Of a DNA stretch of 64,000 bases, positions 35,001 to 46,405 are shown in pieces (within the stretch, counting starts at the first letter, position 1; each line of letters starts with the position of its first letter). This DNA is from Xestospongia bergquistia (taxonomy: Eukaryota > Porifera > Demospongiae > Haplosclerida > Petrosiidae): contig OZ014420.1 in the NCBI GenBank assembly GCA_963965975.1, positions 5,296,001 through 5,360,000 of the forward strand, in the 5' to 3' direction. The position numbers and the translations under genes were made by a program. Below the pieces are notes generated by a model that ran no database searches, had not been told where the DNA came from, and saw nothing but the letters and a program-made list of their open reading frames with translations.

Positions 35001-38000
35001 AGATCTATATACAAGTAATAGATGTATTATATATATATACAGATAGTACATGTATTAGATCTATATACAAGTAATAGATATATTATATATATATATACAG
35101 GCAATACATGTATTAGATCTATATACAAGTAATAGATGTATTATATATATATATAGGTAATACATGTATTAGATCTATATACAAGTAATAGATGTATTAT
35201 ATATATATACAGATAGTACATGTATTAGATCTATATACAAGTAATAGATGTATTATATATATATACAGATAGTACATGTATTAGATCTATATACAAGTAA
35301 TAGATGTATTATATATATATACAGATAGTACATGTATTAGATCTATATACAAGTAATAGATGTATTATATATATATATAGGTAATACATGTATTAGATCT
35401 ATATACAAGTAATAGATGTATTATATATAATTATATACAGGTAATACATGTATTAGATGTAAGTGAATGAAATCTACTAACCTTGAGCTGCAATGTAAGC
35501 TTTGGGTCTTCTATAACCCTGGAGATAAGAACAATGGCTTTTGACATTGTGTATGTGTGTGTGCGTGTGGGCTTACATTGATGTATGAAGCATTAATATA
35601 ATCTGTGCCAGGAAGATCATCTACTGGAGTTAATTCTATACGACTTGAGTCATCTATAATAAGACAATACATGATAATAATGGCAATTAATTAATAGGGG
35701 TTAACTCACATGGGAAGATATTCTCAAATCTGTTCTTTGGCAAGTTGTGTGGTAGCTTAGAAGCCATATAAGAGCCTTGCGGTGTACGTTTGAAAGTCTA
35801 AGTATATAAAAGGAGAATAGCTATGTGTATAAATATTTTAAACATTTCTATTCTAAGTGCACACTCTATATCACTATTATATCTACTGCTATCAGTTACT
35901 ATCATAATATAGCCTTAAGTCAAGAAGCAACAAGGTGTCCAAGTGTAGGATAAAATACTATCTATCCTTTCTTACACCATATTCTTCTTCAAAGCCAAGA
36001 TCTCTGTTGAAATGTAGTTTAGCTGTGTGAGCAGCAAAGTCTGCCACAGGAACTGCAATCCAATAATCAGAATCATCTAAATATTACACCAAATAATAAC
36101 AAGATCAACACAATGATAATAGTTACCATCTTCAGGTGTAGTCACACCCACTAACTCTAAACCTTTGCCATCTTTATCAGCAGTATTGAGTTCTTTTAAT
36201 GCAAGAGGATTAGTTTGAACAGTTAGTTCACCCTTAACATTTCTGCTCCTGTTGTGTGCATGTGTGTGTGAGAGAGAAAAGGTCAGAAAGATCCTCAAAC
36301 CAGGCCTTGATACATATTATTAGGTACTTATACTCTAACTGTATAGGTACATTACTGTCAATACTATAATATGTATATTATGTTTACAATTAATAATATT
36401 GGCTTTGTTGGTAAAAATATGATAGTAATATATACAATATTAACTGACCTTATATAGCATATGAAGATAATAATAACAACTACTATAATAGCAAATACAA
36501 TAGCTAATATGACAGCTATAGCAGCTACTGCACCACTTGACAGACCACCTGGAGCTACACAACAGAGATACATTTCAGTTATAAACTATTAAAACAGTTA
36601 TTAACATTTAGTATTACCTGGATCAGTAGGTACAGGTGGGATTGTTGGAATGCTATCATTGGACTGTCCTGGTCCACCTCCAGTAGTTGCATATACTGAT
36701 ATACTATAAGCTATATTTGATTGTAAACCAGTAACTTCTACAGTAGATTCTGTAGCTGGTACTGTCTCTGTTATGGCAGTAGCTTGACGTTTACGACTAC
36801 TAACAGGAGTAAGAGTGATGGTATAATTGTTAATGAAGCCATTAGCATTAACAAGAGTTAATGGTTCCCATGAAACACGTATTGCTGTGTCATTAATACG
36901 AGTAGCAGTGACACCTTGAACAATTGGGGGAGCTGGAGAGAGAAAGAGTGAGAGAGATAACATACAAATCACAATTCATGATATACCTCCTTCCTCAGTA
37001 AAGGCAATTTCTGTCATTGCTGTTCCATTTCCAGCACTAGTAGCTGCACTCACATTGATATTATAAGGAATATACTTAGCTAAGAGTAGAATATTATCCA
37101 ATAGTTTCTACATTTTAACAGACTTACTCAATCTTCCAATGATAGTAGCAAATGTAGTACCACTAACATTACTACTACCAGCAATAGTACCATTAGCATA
37201 ATATGTCACTATAACAATATATGAAATAATGATACCATTAGGTGGAGCTGGTTGACGCCATGAGATATTGAAGGATGTATCAGAAAGAGATGAGACTGCC
37301 AGAGATACCACTGAACTAGGAACTATATAATTTAATGATAATATATTAATGATTATAACAATACTTTATACACATACCATCTTCAGCAGTTCTACCAGTA
37401 ACATTTCCATTAGGACCTGAACCAACTCTAGTTGCAGCACTTACAAAACAGATATACTCAGTGTAGGCCTTAATCATTACATTAGTAATGACAGCAGTAG
37501 TACTTATAACAGTCCTTCTATCTACTTCATTACTATCTCCTAACTCAGTACAGTAATAGGTATAATTTATAATGATACCATTTTGTAATGACATTTCAGG
37601 AGGAGCCCAAGATAAAATAAATACATTAGGTTGACTTGATGTGATATTAATGGAGAGAGGAGGACCACTAGGAGCTGACAAACACACAATATAATCAATG
37701 ATGTAATAATGACTACATACCTGCTTGTCCAGTAACATTACTTACACTAGCAGGAGGTCCTACTCCAGCAGCTGTAGCAGCAGTTACATTACATGTATAT
37801 TGTCTAAATGGTTCTAGTCCAGTGAGTATAGCATTCCTCAATGATGAACTATTAGTCATCATATCACTGCTATAATAAGACATTGTAGCATTATCATCAG
37901 AACATGTGTAGTTATAATCAATGATGACTCCATTAGGTTGAGATGGTGGTTCCCATGAGAGATAGAGTGAAGTTGAGCTGAGACTTGTCAATTTTACATT

Positions 38001-41000
38001 AGTAGGTTCACTAGGAGCTATGTATGATCAGTAATAATAAAATAATTAAATAAAGTGATTTTACCTGATTCTGAAGTAATAAAACTGCTAATACTACTGT
38101 TGGTTGTACCGTTAGTATTGACAGATTGCACTTGATAATAATACATAACATTGATATTTAGTCCTTTTATCTTCACATTATATGATATATCAGTAGCTGT
38201 TATGAACATTAAGTTGTCAATATTAGTATTAACAACACTACTGATCATATTGAGTTCATCCATTGATGTACCAAATAATACAGTATAATTTTCTGGTGTA
38301 TATGATACTTGAGGTATAGTCCAGTAGATGGTAGCTGTAGTAGGAGTTACACTAACTGTTCCAAGTACAGGTTGTACTGGAACAGCAGGACCTATAACAG
38401 TTAGTATATATGTCATATATAATATATTGGGTATATAACTATACCTTTAACAATAACTGTGGCACTATCTGTAGTTATTGCTGTACCAATAGCTCCAATA
38501 ATAGTAACAGTAGCATTACAAGTGAAAGTAAATGTACCAGATGATATACCATCAACAGTTAAATTACTCTCAAGTCCATTATTCATAACATTACCAACTC
38601 CATATATATCTTCTTGTGGCCATACAAACATAACAGAGTCTGCATTATAAGTAGGAGGAGTAATGCCAATTTCACAGTTAAGACTGAATATATCATAAGG
38701 TCGTGTGTTCAAACGTGTGATATTAATTGGAGTGACAGTGGCATTTATTACTAAGGAATAAAGTTGAAATCAATATACCAACTGAGTCGAACTGACATAT
38801 AATGTCACTTATTACTACTATAACAAATATTTAGTAATACTGTTTAAATGTACTTACTGATAACAGAGAGAGTTCCAGTATCACTACCAGTAGTTGATGT
38901 CTGTATGTTATTATTACTAGTATGTTGTACCATAGTCTGACAGGTATACTCTCCAGCATTACTAGTAGTGACAGTAGATATGATATATTGTACAGTAAAG
39001 ACACGATCTTGTCGTTGTAGTATGTTCGTATTACCGCCAGATGGAGTGAACATTGTACTAGCCACTGAGAGACCATTTAAATCACTGTTACTAACATGGT
39101 CAGACACTGTGATAGTACATGTAAAAGTAGCTGTATTTCCAGCAATAACTGATATATCATTGAGTGATACATCTGGAACTGGAACTAAAGGAAGAGAAGA
39201 CAAGCAATACAACAGAAATGTTAAATAATTTAGTAAATTAAGTAAATTAATAAGGCATGTATTACCTCATGGCATTGAATATGCTCAATAATAACATTGA
39301 ATATATAGTTATTCCCTCCTTGCTTAGCTATATATAAAATGTGTCAGCAATATGTGTATTTTTGACTGACATGACTAACTTAAGTAGTAAGTTAATAATA
39401 GTGACTACTTTTAAAAGCTTGTTATTGCTTTAATTAAAGTGTTGATAATATTGTAAACAATTTTAAGTTATAAAGAAGGTGTGTCATCTACTCCTAACAA
39501 TCATAGAAAGCTTTTACGCTACATCAACAACACTAACTTTAAAAGTTCTAAGTATCACTGTCTTAGTCCAAAAAACTATACAGAAATAACATTAATTATT
39601 TAAATTCGCTACTAGCAAACTTTTAGCTGCAAAGCTAATAGAACTCACAAGATAGAAACTAGGAAGTAGCCAAAAAATTATAACATGCACAATCTGGTAA
39701 ATATTTTCAAGGTATATATGTACAAGTTTTTACTACGTGTTACTTGTACCTGCACACAGTAAAATATTAAAAGTCACACATTTGTTAATTCACTTTATGC
39801 ATGGGATAAAATCAACACAACAATAATGTAAAGCATTAAAGTATGGAACATTTACTGTTCTATATTCTTTGATGTTGAGCCATCAAAAGGGGGGGGAGGG
39901 GAGAGGAACATTGCAAATTATCAGGGCCCAGATGCAAGATACAGTTACAAACTTAAAATTAAGATTTGAATAAAAATAATTATGCACTATACAACTGTGG
40001 AAGTGGTATTATAATACAAGGATTGCTTGTGCCATTTTGGCATTAATTTTAATGTAGTCACTGATAAAACAAATACATTATGGGACGCTATTAAATCTTA
40101 ACAAATACAGTAGATCAAATTCATCATCAACTCTTTCCAGGTTATCCTATATATTAAATTATATATGATAATGTTTAGATTATATAGTACCAATAGTATG
40201 TACTCACTTTGAACACGAAGAGTTCCAGTGTCATTACTAGTAGTTGATGTCTGTATGTTATTATTACTAGTATGTCGTACCATAGTCTGACAGGTATACT
40301 CTCCAGCATTACTAGTAGTGACAGTAGATATGATATATTGTACAGTAAAGACACGATCTTGTCGTTGTAGTATGTTCGTATTACCGCCAGATGGAGTGAA
40401 CATTGTACTAGCCACTGAGAGACCATTTAAATCATTGTTACTAACATGGTCAGACACTGTGATAGTACATGTAAAAGTAGCTGTATTTCCAGCAATAACT
40501 GATATATCATTGAGTGATACATCTGGAACTGGAACTAAAGGAAGAGAAGACAAGCAATACAACAGAAATGTTAAATAATTTAGTAAATTAAGTAAATTAA
40601 TAAGGCATGTATTACCTCATGGCATTGAATATGCTCAATAATAACATTGAATATATAGTTATTCCCTCCTTGCTTAGCTATATATAAAATGTGTCAGCAA
40701 TATGTGTATTTTTGACTGACATGACTAACTTAAGTAGTAAGTTAATAATAGTTACTACTTTTTAAAAGCTTGTTATTGCTTTAATTAAAGTGTTGATAAT
40801 ATTGTAAACAATTTTAAGTTATAAAGAAGGTGTGTCATCTACTCCTAACAATCATAGAAAGCTTTTACGCTACATCAACAACACTAACTTTAAAAGTTCT
40901 AAGTATCACTGTCTTAGTCCAAAAAACTATACAGAAATAACATTAACTATTTAAATTCGCTACTAGCAAACTTTTAGCTGCAAAGCTAATAGAACTCACA

Positions 41001-44000
41001 AGATAGAAACTAGGAAGTAGCCAAAAAATTATAACATGCACAATCTGGTAAATATTTTCAAGGTATATATGTACAAGTTTTTACTACGTGTTACTTGTAC
41101 CTGCACACAGTAAAATATTAAAAGTCACACATTTGTTAATTCACTTTATGCATGGGATAAAATCAACACAACAATAATGTAAAGCATTAAAGTATGGAAC
41201 ATTTACTGTTCTATATTCTTTGATGTTGAGCCATCAAAAGGGGGGGGGGGGAGGGGAGAGGAACATTGCAAATTATCAGGGCCCAGATGCAAGATACAGT
41301 TAAAAACTTAAAATTAAGATTTGAATAAAAATAATTATGCACTATACAACTGTGGAAGTGGTATTATAATACAAGGATTGCTTGTGCCATTTTGGCATTA
41401 ATTTTAATGTAGTCACTGATAAAACAAATACATTATGGGACGCTATTAAATCTTAACAAATACAGTAGATCAAATTCATCATCAACTCTTTCCAGGTTAT
41501 CCTTTATATTTAGTTATATATGATAATGTTTAGATTATATAGTACCAATAGTATGTACTCACTTTGAACACGAAGAGTTCCAGTATCATTACTAGTAGTT
41601 GATGTCTGTATGTTATTATTACTAGTATGTTGTACCATAGTCTGACAGGTATACTCTCCAGCATTACTAGTAGTGACAGTAGATATGATATATTGTACAG
41701 TAAAGACACGATCTTGTCGTTGTAGTATGTTCGTATTACCACCAGATGGAGTGAACATTGTACTAGCCACTGAGAGACCATTTAAATCATTGTTACTAAC
41801 ATGGTCAGACACTGTGATAGTACATGTAAAAGTAGCTGTATTTCCAGCAATAACTGATATATTATTGAGTGATACATCTGGAGTTGGAACTAAAGGAAGA
41901 CAATAAATACAGCATGTAATTATGCAGTCTAAATACAGAAGATGTGACATAAAGCTAAGTTGGAAATGAAAAATTGGACAAAAATATCAGAAAGTCATCA
42001 GAAAATTAGTACCCAATTAATCAGGTTAACAATCAAGATGAAGACATAATGTGAAAAATTTGTTGAAGGCTTTCATTAATTATTGTTATTAAAATTGTTG
42101 ACAATTTGTCATTATAACAATAATGATTACAATCAAATATTTAATAAGCAACAAATTTACAAAAACTCCTGAGATAGCAATTCTGTGTCTTATATTGGGG
42201 AGCTATACACCATTTGAAAGTAAGCTGACCAAATCATACTACTTTATTTGTATCATACTATTTACTAGTCTAGTTACTGAGTAACTAGACTAGTAACAAT
42301 ATTCATTAGTTGCTATGTGCATCAGTAGTTACTGCATGCAGGTTAATTTTATTCGTCGTTCTCAAAAGTTGCACACAAACAATATAATAAAATGAAGAAA
42401 AGTAGACATACAAACATGGTTAACATGTGGTCCAAACCAATCCTATGATTGCCTGGCATGTGAAGTGTGTCAGGTAATAAAAACTAGAGCACAAGCCATT
42501 TAGGAAAATTACAAACCAGAAATCCCATATAAAGTGAATAATGTTCTTCAGATTCTATCACCATCTGGTGTCATGGATAACTTAACTATTATAAAAATGT
42601 TTGCACAAGCGTTCTCCAGCTTGAGCAGAAAAGTTCAGAAACTGTCAAAAATACCTTTAGAAGTAACAGTAGGCTTAATTAAGAAGAGATCGCTAGCGAC
42701 AAAAAACCACAAAAAGCTTTAATATGACTCACAAAATATTTTGCAACTATGACACCATGCCTAAGTGAGGTTGATGACATAGGCCATTATTGGATTTCTA
42801 CTAAACCACAGTCACCCTCAATGTGAACAAAGTATAGTTAAGAACTATTTTTACTAATTAGTTTCTCTACTAGAAACATTTTAACTACAAAGTACATAAC
42901 CAGGAAGCAACCAGAAAATCTACAACATGCATAAGCTGGTAACCAATTTTCCTATTTACTACCTGCTACCTCAATTAAGAAATTTGATACAGGGGCATAC
43001 TCTTGAGCTAAACTAAAAGCTAAGTTACTAAAGTATGAGGTTGTCAAATACAACCATTAAAACTGCTATGTAGATAAATGTCTAGCTAGACTTTCTGGTC
43101 TCAAAATGAAATCTTGCTGCTTTAATAGGCACTATATTACTACAAAAGCATTAGATCCAATCCATACAAATATGATCTGTCAAGTCTAACATCAAAGCAT
43201 CTACAGTAAAAATATATTAAATTAATTGATCATGACGTGTGTTAGTGATAGAATGAAAATTAATGAACTAAAGGAAGAAAATTAATGCAACAGAAATGTT
43301 AAACAAGATCGTTATTAAAAATATTATCCTATAATTGTTTTGTAAGATACTGAGTGAAGATTAAATAGCTAAACAATTCCACAAATTAAGGTAGAAAAGC
43401 TAATGCTATGAGTATGATAGTTCACACCTATTGTCGTAGTGCTCAAAGTCAGTTATGTCAATGAAATTCATTAGTCGTTATATATTTAAATATATCAATC
43501 AGAGGTTCGATGTAATTTCATTTCATAACACATGGTCTAATTAATTGAAACTTAAGTCAAAGTGTAATTGCATTGTAACTAATAAAATAAGATTATGATC
43601 ATTAAAAATCACTTCAAGTTGTAGAACATCTTAGAAACTACAAATATGATCTATCAAGTCTAACATCAACAGTAAAAGTATATTAAATTAATTGATTGTG
43701 ACTTGTTTGAGTGATAGAATGAAAATTTTGATCAATCAAATAAACAAAACTCCAATAACTCACTTTGTACATTGAGTGTTTCATCATTAGACATCACAAA
43801 AGTAGTGTTACTAGTCAGGTTAGCTCTACATTGATATATTCCAGCATGTGATGTAGTAATAGTACCCTCAGTAGTAAGGATACTTTGTACAGTAACACTA
43901 TCATTAACAAAGGTATCTCCAGTAGTAATGTTTACAAGAGAAGAGGTATCAGTAATGATGACATTATTAAAGAACCACTCAATATTGACAGTATCCATAC

Positions 44001-44120
44001 CACAATATGGTGTAGTACACTGGACACTAACAGAACATTTAAATGTATATGTTGTCATATTACCAGCAATAGGTATTGAATTTGGTGACTTTGTTAAAGA
44101 GACACTTGAAATTGTAATAT
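30130..44120 (-). CDS. LAR-type receptor protein tyrosine phosphatase (5' end not found)
   Basis: Exons read on the minus strand: 43764-44120, 41563-41889, 40208-40534, 38858-39184, 38445-38750, 38065-38391, 37721-38017, 37378-37674, 37128-37322, 36987-37079, 36618-36932, 36449-36554, 36127-36248, 35976-36076, 35710-35797, 35577-35653, 35482-35518, 34659-34756, 34477-34605, 34013-34312, 33579-33710, 33153-33261, 32824-32894, 32306-32440, 32106-32258, 31867-32021, 31013-31148, 30130-30201; at least 1,728 aa, all phases fit. Domains: five Ig, five FN3 (the fourth split by an intron), TM helix (36449-36554), then D1 with KNRFENI, WPDHGVP and [10 protein letters not shown] (34130-34159), intact for catalysis, and D2 with WPENG and CNDGIGRTG, the weak or regulatory form usual for D2. 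It should sit in the plasma membrane and remove phosphotyrosine in adhesion signalling. The signal-peptide exon was not identified upstream. Confidence 0.88.
30260..30635. repeat. 48-bp minisatellite, about eight copies
   Basis: Unit AAATGGATATAATATATAGC plus CATATATAGAAGGTAGTACATATAGTATT-type sequence, 48 bases long. Because 48 is a multiple of 3 it leaves a long artificial open frame on the minus strand. It lies in the last intron of the phosphatase gene. Confidence 0.92.
30806..30925. repeat. 20-bp minisatellite
   Basis: About six copies of GAGTAGTAATATGTAATAGT with small changes, last intron of the phosphatase gene. Confidence 0.85.
31273..31695. mobile_element. hAT-type MITE with 8-bp target duplication
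   Basis: Element 31281-31687 starts CAGGGTTGGGGTCAATTAC and ends with its inverted form GTAATCAGCCCCAACCCTG. GTTATAAT stands directly on both sides (31273-31280 and 31688-31695). CAGGG ends with an 8-bp duplication are the hallmark of hAT transposons. The inside (about 407 bp in all) is made of GATTAC/GTAATC-like repeats and has no transposase, so it is non-autonomous. It inserted into a 24-bp tandem repeat. Confidence 0.88.
31688..31775. repeat. 24-bp tandem repeat flanking the MITE
   Basis: GTTATAATATAGGTGTATGT plus CAAT repeated about four times; one more copy lies left of the MITE. Confidence 0.8.
32024..32068. repeat. (GA)n microsatellite abutting a splice acceptor
   Basis: On the coding (minus) strand this is (CT)n followed by CCCTCTCAAG and then the exon ending at 32021. 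It fills about half of a 79-base intron and forms its pyrimidine tract. Confidence 0.88.
32515..32780. repeat. Degenerate TATTATTGTAATG repeat
   Basis: Irregular reiteration of GTATTATTRTAATG-like and TTATTAAATGCATTATT units in an intron of the phosphatase gene. Confidence 0.75.
34765..35460. repeat. 59-bp minisatellite, about twelve copies
   Basis: Unit: ATTAGATCTATATACAAGTA, ATAGATGTATTATATATATA, then TACAGATAGTACATGT. Copies differ mostly in the length of the internal TA run. It fills almost the whole 725-base intron 34757-35481. Confidence 0.92.
38875..41889. repeat. Tandem triplication of an Ig exon with its intron
   Basis: Exons 38858-39184, 40208-40534 and 41563-41889 are all 327 bases and nearly identical, and the introns 39185-40207 and 40535-41562 (1,023 and 1,028 bases) are nearly identical too, differing by a few bases and a G-run length. 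Period about 1,350. The first exon ends differently (VI instead of RVQ), so the duplication edge lies near 38875. Confidence 0.92.
42240..42720. repeat. Dispersed repeat copy in a phosphatase intron
   Basis: 42300-42450 matches 62515-62720 in reverse complement, including ACATGTGGTCCAAACCAATC and ATATAATAAAATGAAGAAAA. A following part, ACCAGAAATCCCATATAAA near 42510-42530, recurs at about 45905-45935 and 49330-49365. A 17-bp palindrome with a one-base loop (42262-42296, TTACTAGTCTAGTTACT) lies at its left edge. Probably an uncharacterised transposon family. Confidence 0.65.
43155..43720. repeat. Old direct repeat around a lost Ig unit
   Basis: 43155-43260 and 43625-43720 share ACAAATATGATCTRTCAAGT, TATATTAAATTAATTGAT and GTGATAGAATGAAAATT. 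GAACTAAAGGAAGAAAA at about 43265 resembles the flank of the Ig exons at 39181 and 40531, as if an older Ig-exon unit had been here and decayed. Confidence 0.55.
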
Positions 44121-45929
44121 CTAAATGGAAGTTAATGGAAAATAAATTAATATAGTACTCAATAATATCATTATCATATGATATAGTATAATTATTATAT
44201 CAAGAAAAATAGTAATTGTGATTGTTCATAAACAGAAAAGTATATCTAGCAATTATATTTTTGTTATTAAATAAAATAATACTACAGATAATTATATATT
44301 TACAAACACTATAGTATTGTTAGTTATAGTCAGTTAAGACTTAAAAGAATGCTATAATTGTAAAACAACAAATAAAAAAATCATCGTCTAATTATTTCAT
44401 AAACAAAACATTTGAATTAGAGAAGTAACAGAGAAAATACAAACGCTAGAAGGCAGAAAAACAAGCTAGTTGGCCTGAAAAAGCTCAATCTGCCAAACCA
44501 TTATCAAAGTGCTCACAGTTAAAGATAATAAAATTCATTGGTTGGCGAGTGTATCAGGAAGTTTATACATGATGTTTAATTATATTCTTCACTTTTAATT
44601 GTCACATTACAATAATAGAATAAAACAATTCAAGTGGACATAACAATTATAGAAATATTCAGCACATTGTACATGTCAGACAGGTACACACCTAACATGC
44701 ACTGAGTGCCAGGTGGTCCAAGGATTGTTTTAGGTCATGTGTGTATATATAAAGATATGGATATTTTTATCATTTTGCATTATTTTATTTAATTGTTGTA
44801 TGCAACTTCAAAGAGCTACAAATGTAATCAAATTGGGAGTGACTTGTTGCTTTTGTAGCTCAAGAAAACAGAGCAGCTCTATAGTTTCTGACTACCTCTC
44901 AGGTCTTCAAACTAGCAAAATTTCAGACCCATAAATCAAAAATAGTATATTCCAAAAAACTTTTAAGTTGATTTTTTTTTTTTTCAGTAAACATATGAGT
45001 CAAAAAATTTTTAAAATGTATAGTTAGTTAATGCTAATCAAATCTTTATTGATATAACTTAAAAATAACAGATCTACCTACACTTGATAATTTTTCTCTT
45101 GTTTATATCCCCACCCACAAAAGTAAACATCAGTATTGCTATTTTAATTACATTATAAATTAACAAAATATATTAACATTTTAAAATATAAACAATTATA
45201 CTCAATCCCACGAAATATGGTACAGTATCCTATCTAGTCCACCCACTCACTATAAACTATAGACCATTGTCTACATTCTATCACTATAATGTAATAATAT
45301 CTAATCATTACTATATTAAATTAACTAATGACTTAACAACTTCAGAGAACTAGAAATGAAATGATAACTAAATACACTAGGGTATATTACAAGTTATAAT
45401 ATATTACTATCTCTAATGATTATATCATTACTACAGTATTATCTAGAGTATAATATGTAACAATATCTACTGTATACTAGTATTACCACTAGATACAGGT
45501 ATGGTATCTAGTGATGGTAATTGTGAAAGAAAAACAACAAAGATATTCCCTCTGTTATAAAAACAAATATTACTTAATAGAATTATTTATAAAGAGAATG
45601 TGTAAACTTCACAATAGTTTAAATAAACGAAGTTTACTGTCATACACTAAATTAGAATATAACAGCAGTCACAACATCAACACACCGTTTAATAACGTTA
45701 TAATAACTTGCGTTAATATTATTGCAAACACACTTGATTCATGTTTACATGAATATTCTCTGTCCAATTTGAGTCTGATTTCTGACTCAGTGTTTTATCA
45801 CAGATTTATGAATAAGCTAGAAAGAAACAGTTTGTACCATTCAATATATCTTGAAACTCTGCTTAAAATTAATAAATAAAGTTAGAGCACTAACTGTTCA
45901 GGAAAATAGCAAACTAGAAATACCATATA
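44121..45929. other. Sequence upstream of the first recognised phosphatase exon
   Basis: AT-rich, without a convincing exon on either strand. It should belong to the first intron(s) of the phosphatase gene if the signal-peptide exon lies further right. An open frame of 122 codons at 45511-45879 has no recognisable domain and is not called. Confidence 0.4.
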
Positions 45930-46405
45930 AAGTAATCTCACAAGCCAGACCCAACCTTTATGATTGAAGGATGGGCAGAAAAGGGCCTGGGAAGTTGTAA
46001 TAGATCAAGTTGTTCTGCAATAATGATGGGTGGGACTGAAAATTTGACAACATAATGTGATATATGAAGCAACGAGACAGAACTCGGTAAATTAAAGCAA
46101 TCAAAGAAATAGCTAAAAGTACTAGCTACTATCTAAATGAACAAGTTACTACTAGTATTAGGGACATTGACTTTATACCTTGAGATAACCACTATATAAC
46201 TCATGAAATATTATTACAACAATACATTTGACATTTATATCAAAACATCTACTTATAACATGTTTACTTTGTGACATGTTGCAATTTGATTGGCACACAA
46301 TATTTTATGCGTCCAGTACAAGTTGCTCTATTACAATTTCCCAGACCCTTTCCCATCTGTCGTTCAATCGTAGGGGGTGGGTCTGATTTGAGAGACTAAT
46401 CTAAG
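45930..46405. mobile_element. Foldback element
   Basis: Left arm from about 45931 (AGCCAGACCCAACC, ATGATTGAAGGATGGGCAGA, AAAGGGCCTGGGAAGTTGTA) is repeated inverted at about 46320-46405 (AATTTCCCAGACCCTTTCCC, ATCTGTCGTTCAATCGTAGG, GGGTGGGTCTGATTTGAGAG). Arms of about 75-85 bp enclose roughly 300 bp without coding sign. Confidence 0.65.

Noticed and set aside
42534-42722. Open frame of 62 codons
   Set aside because: Falls in a dispersed repeat inside a phosphatase intron; no support.
45511-45879. Open frame of 122 codons
   Set aside because: No domain, signal or neighbouring exon; part of it overlaps a dispersed repeat also present near 49.2 kb; chance in AT-rich DNA is possible.
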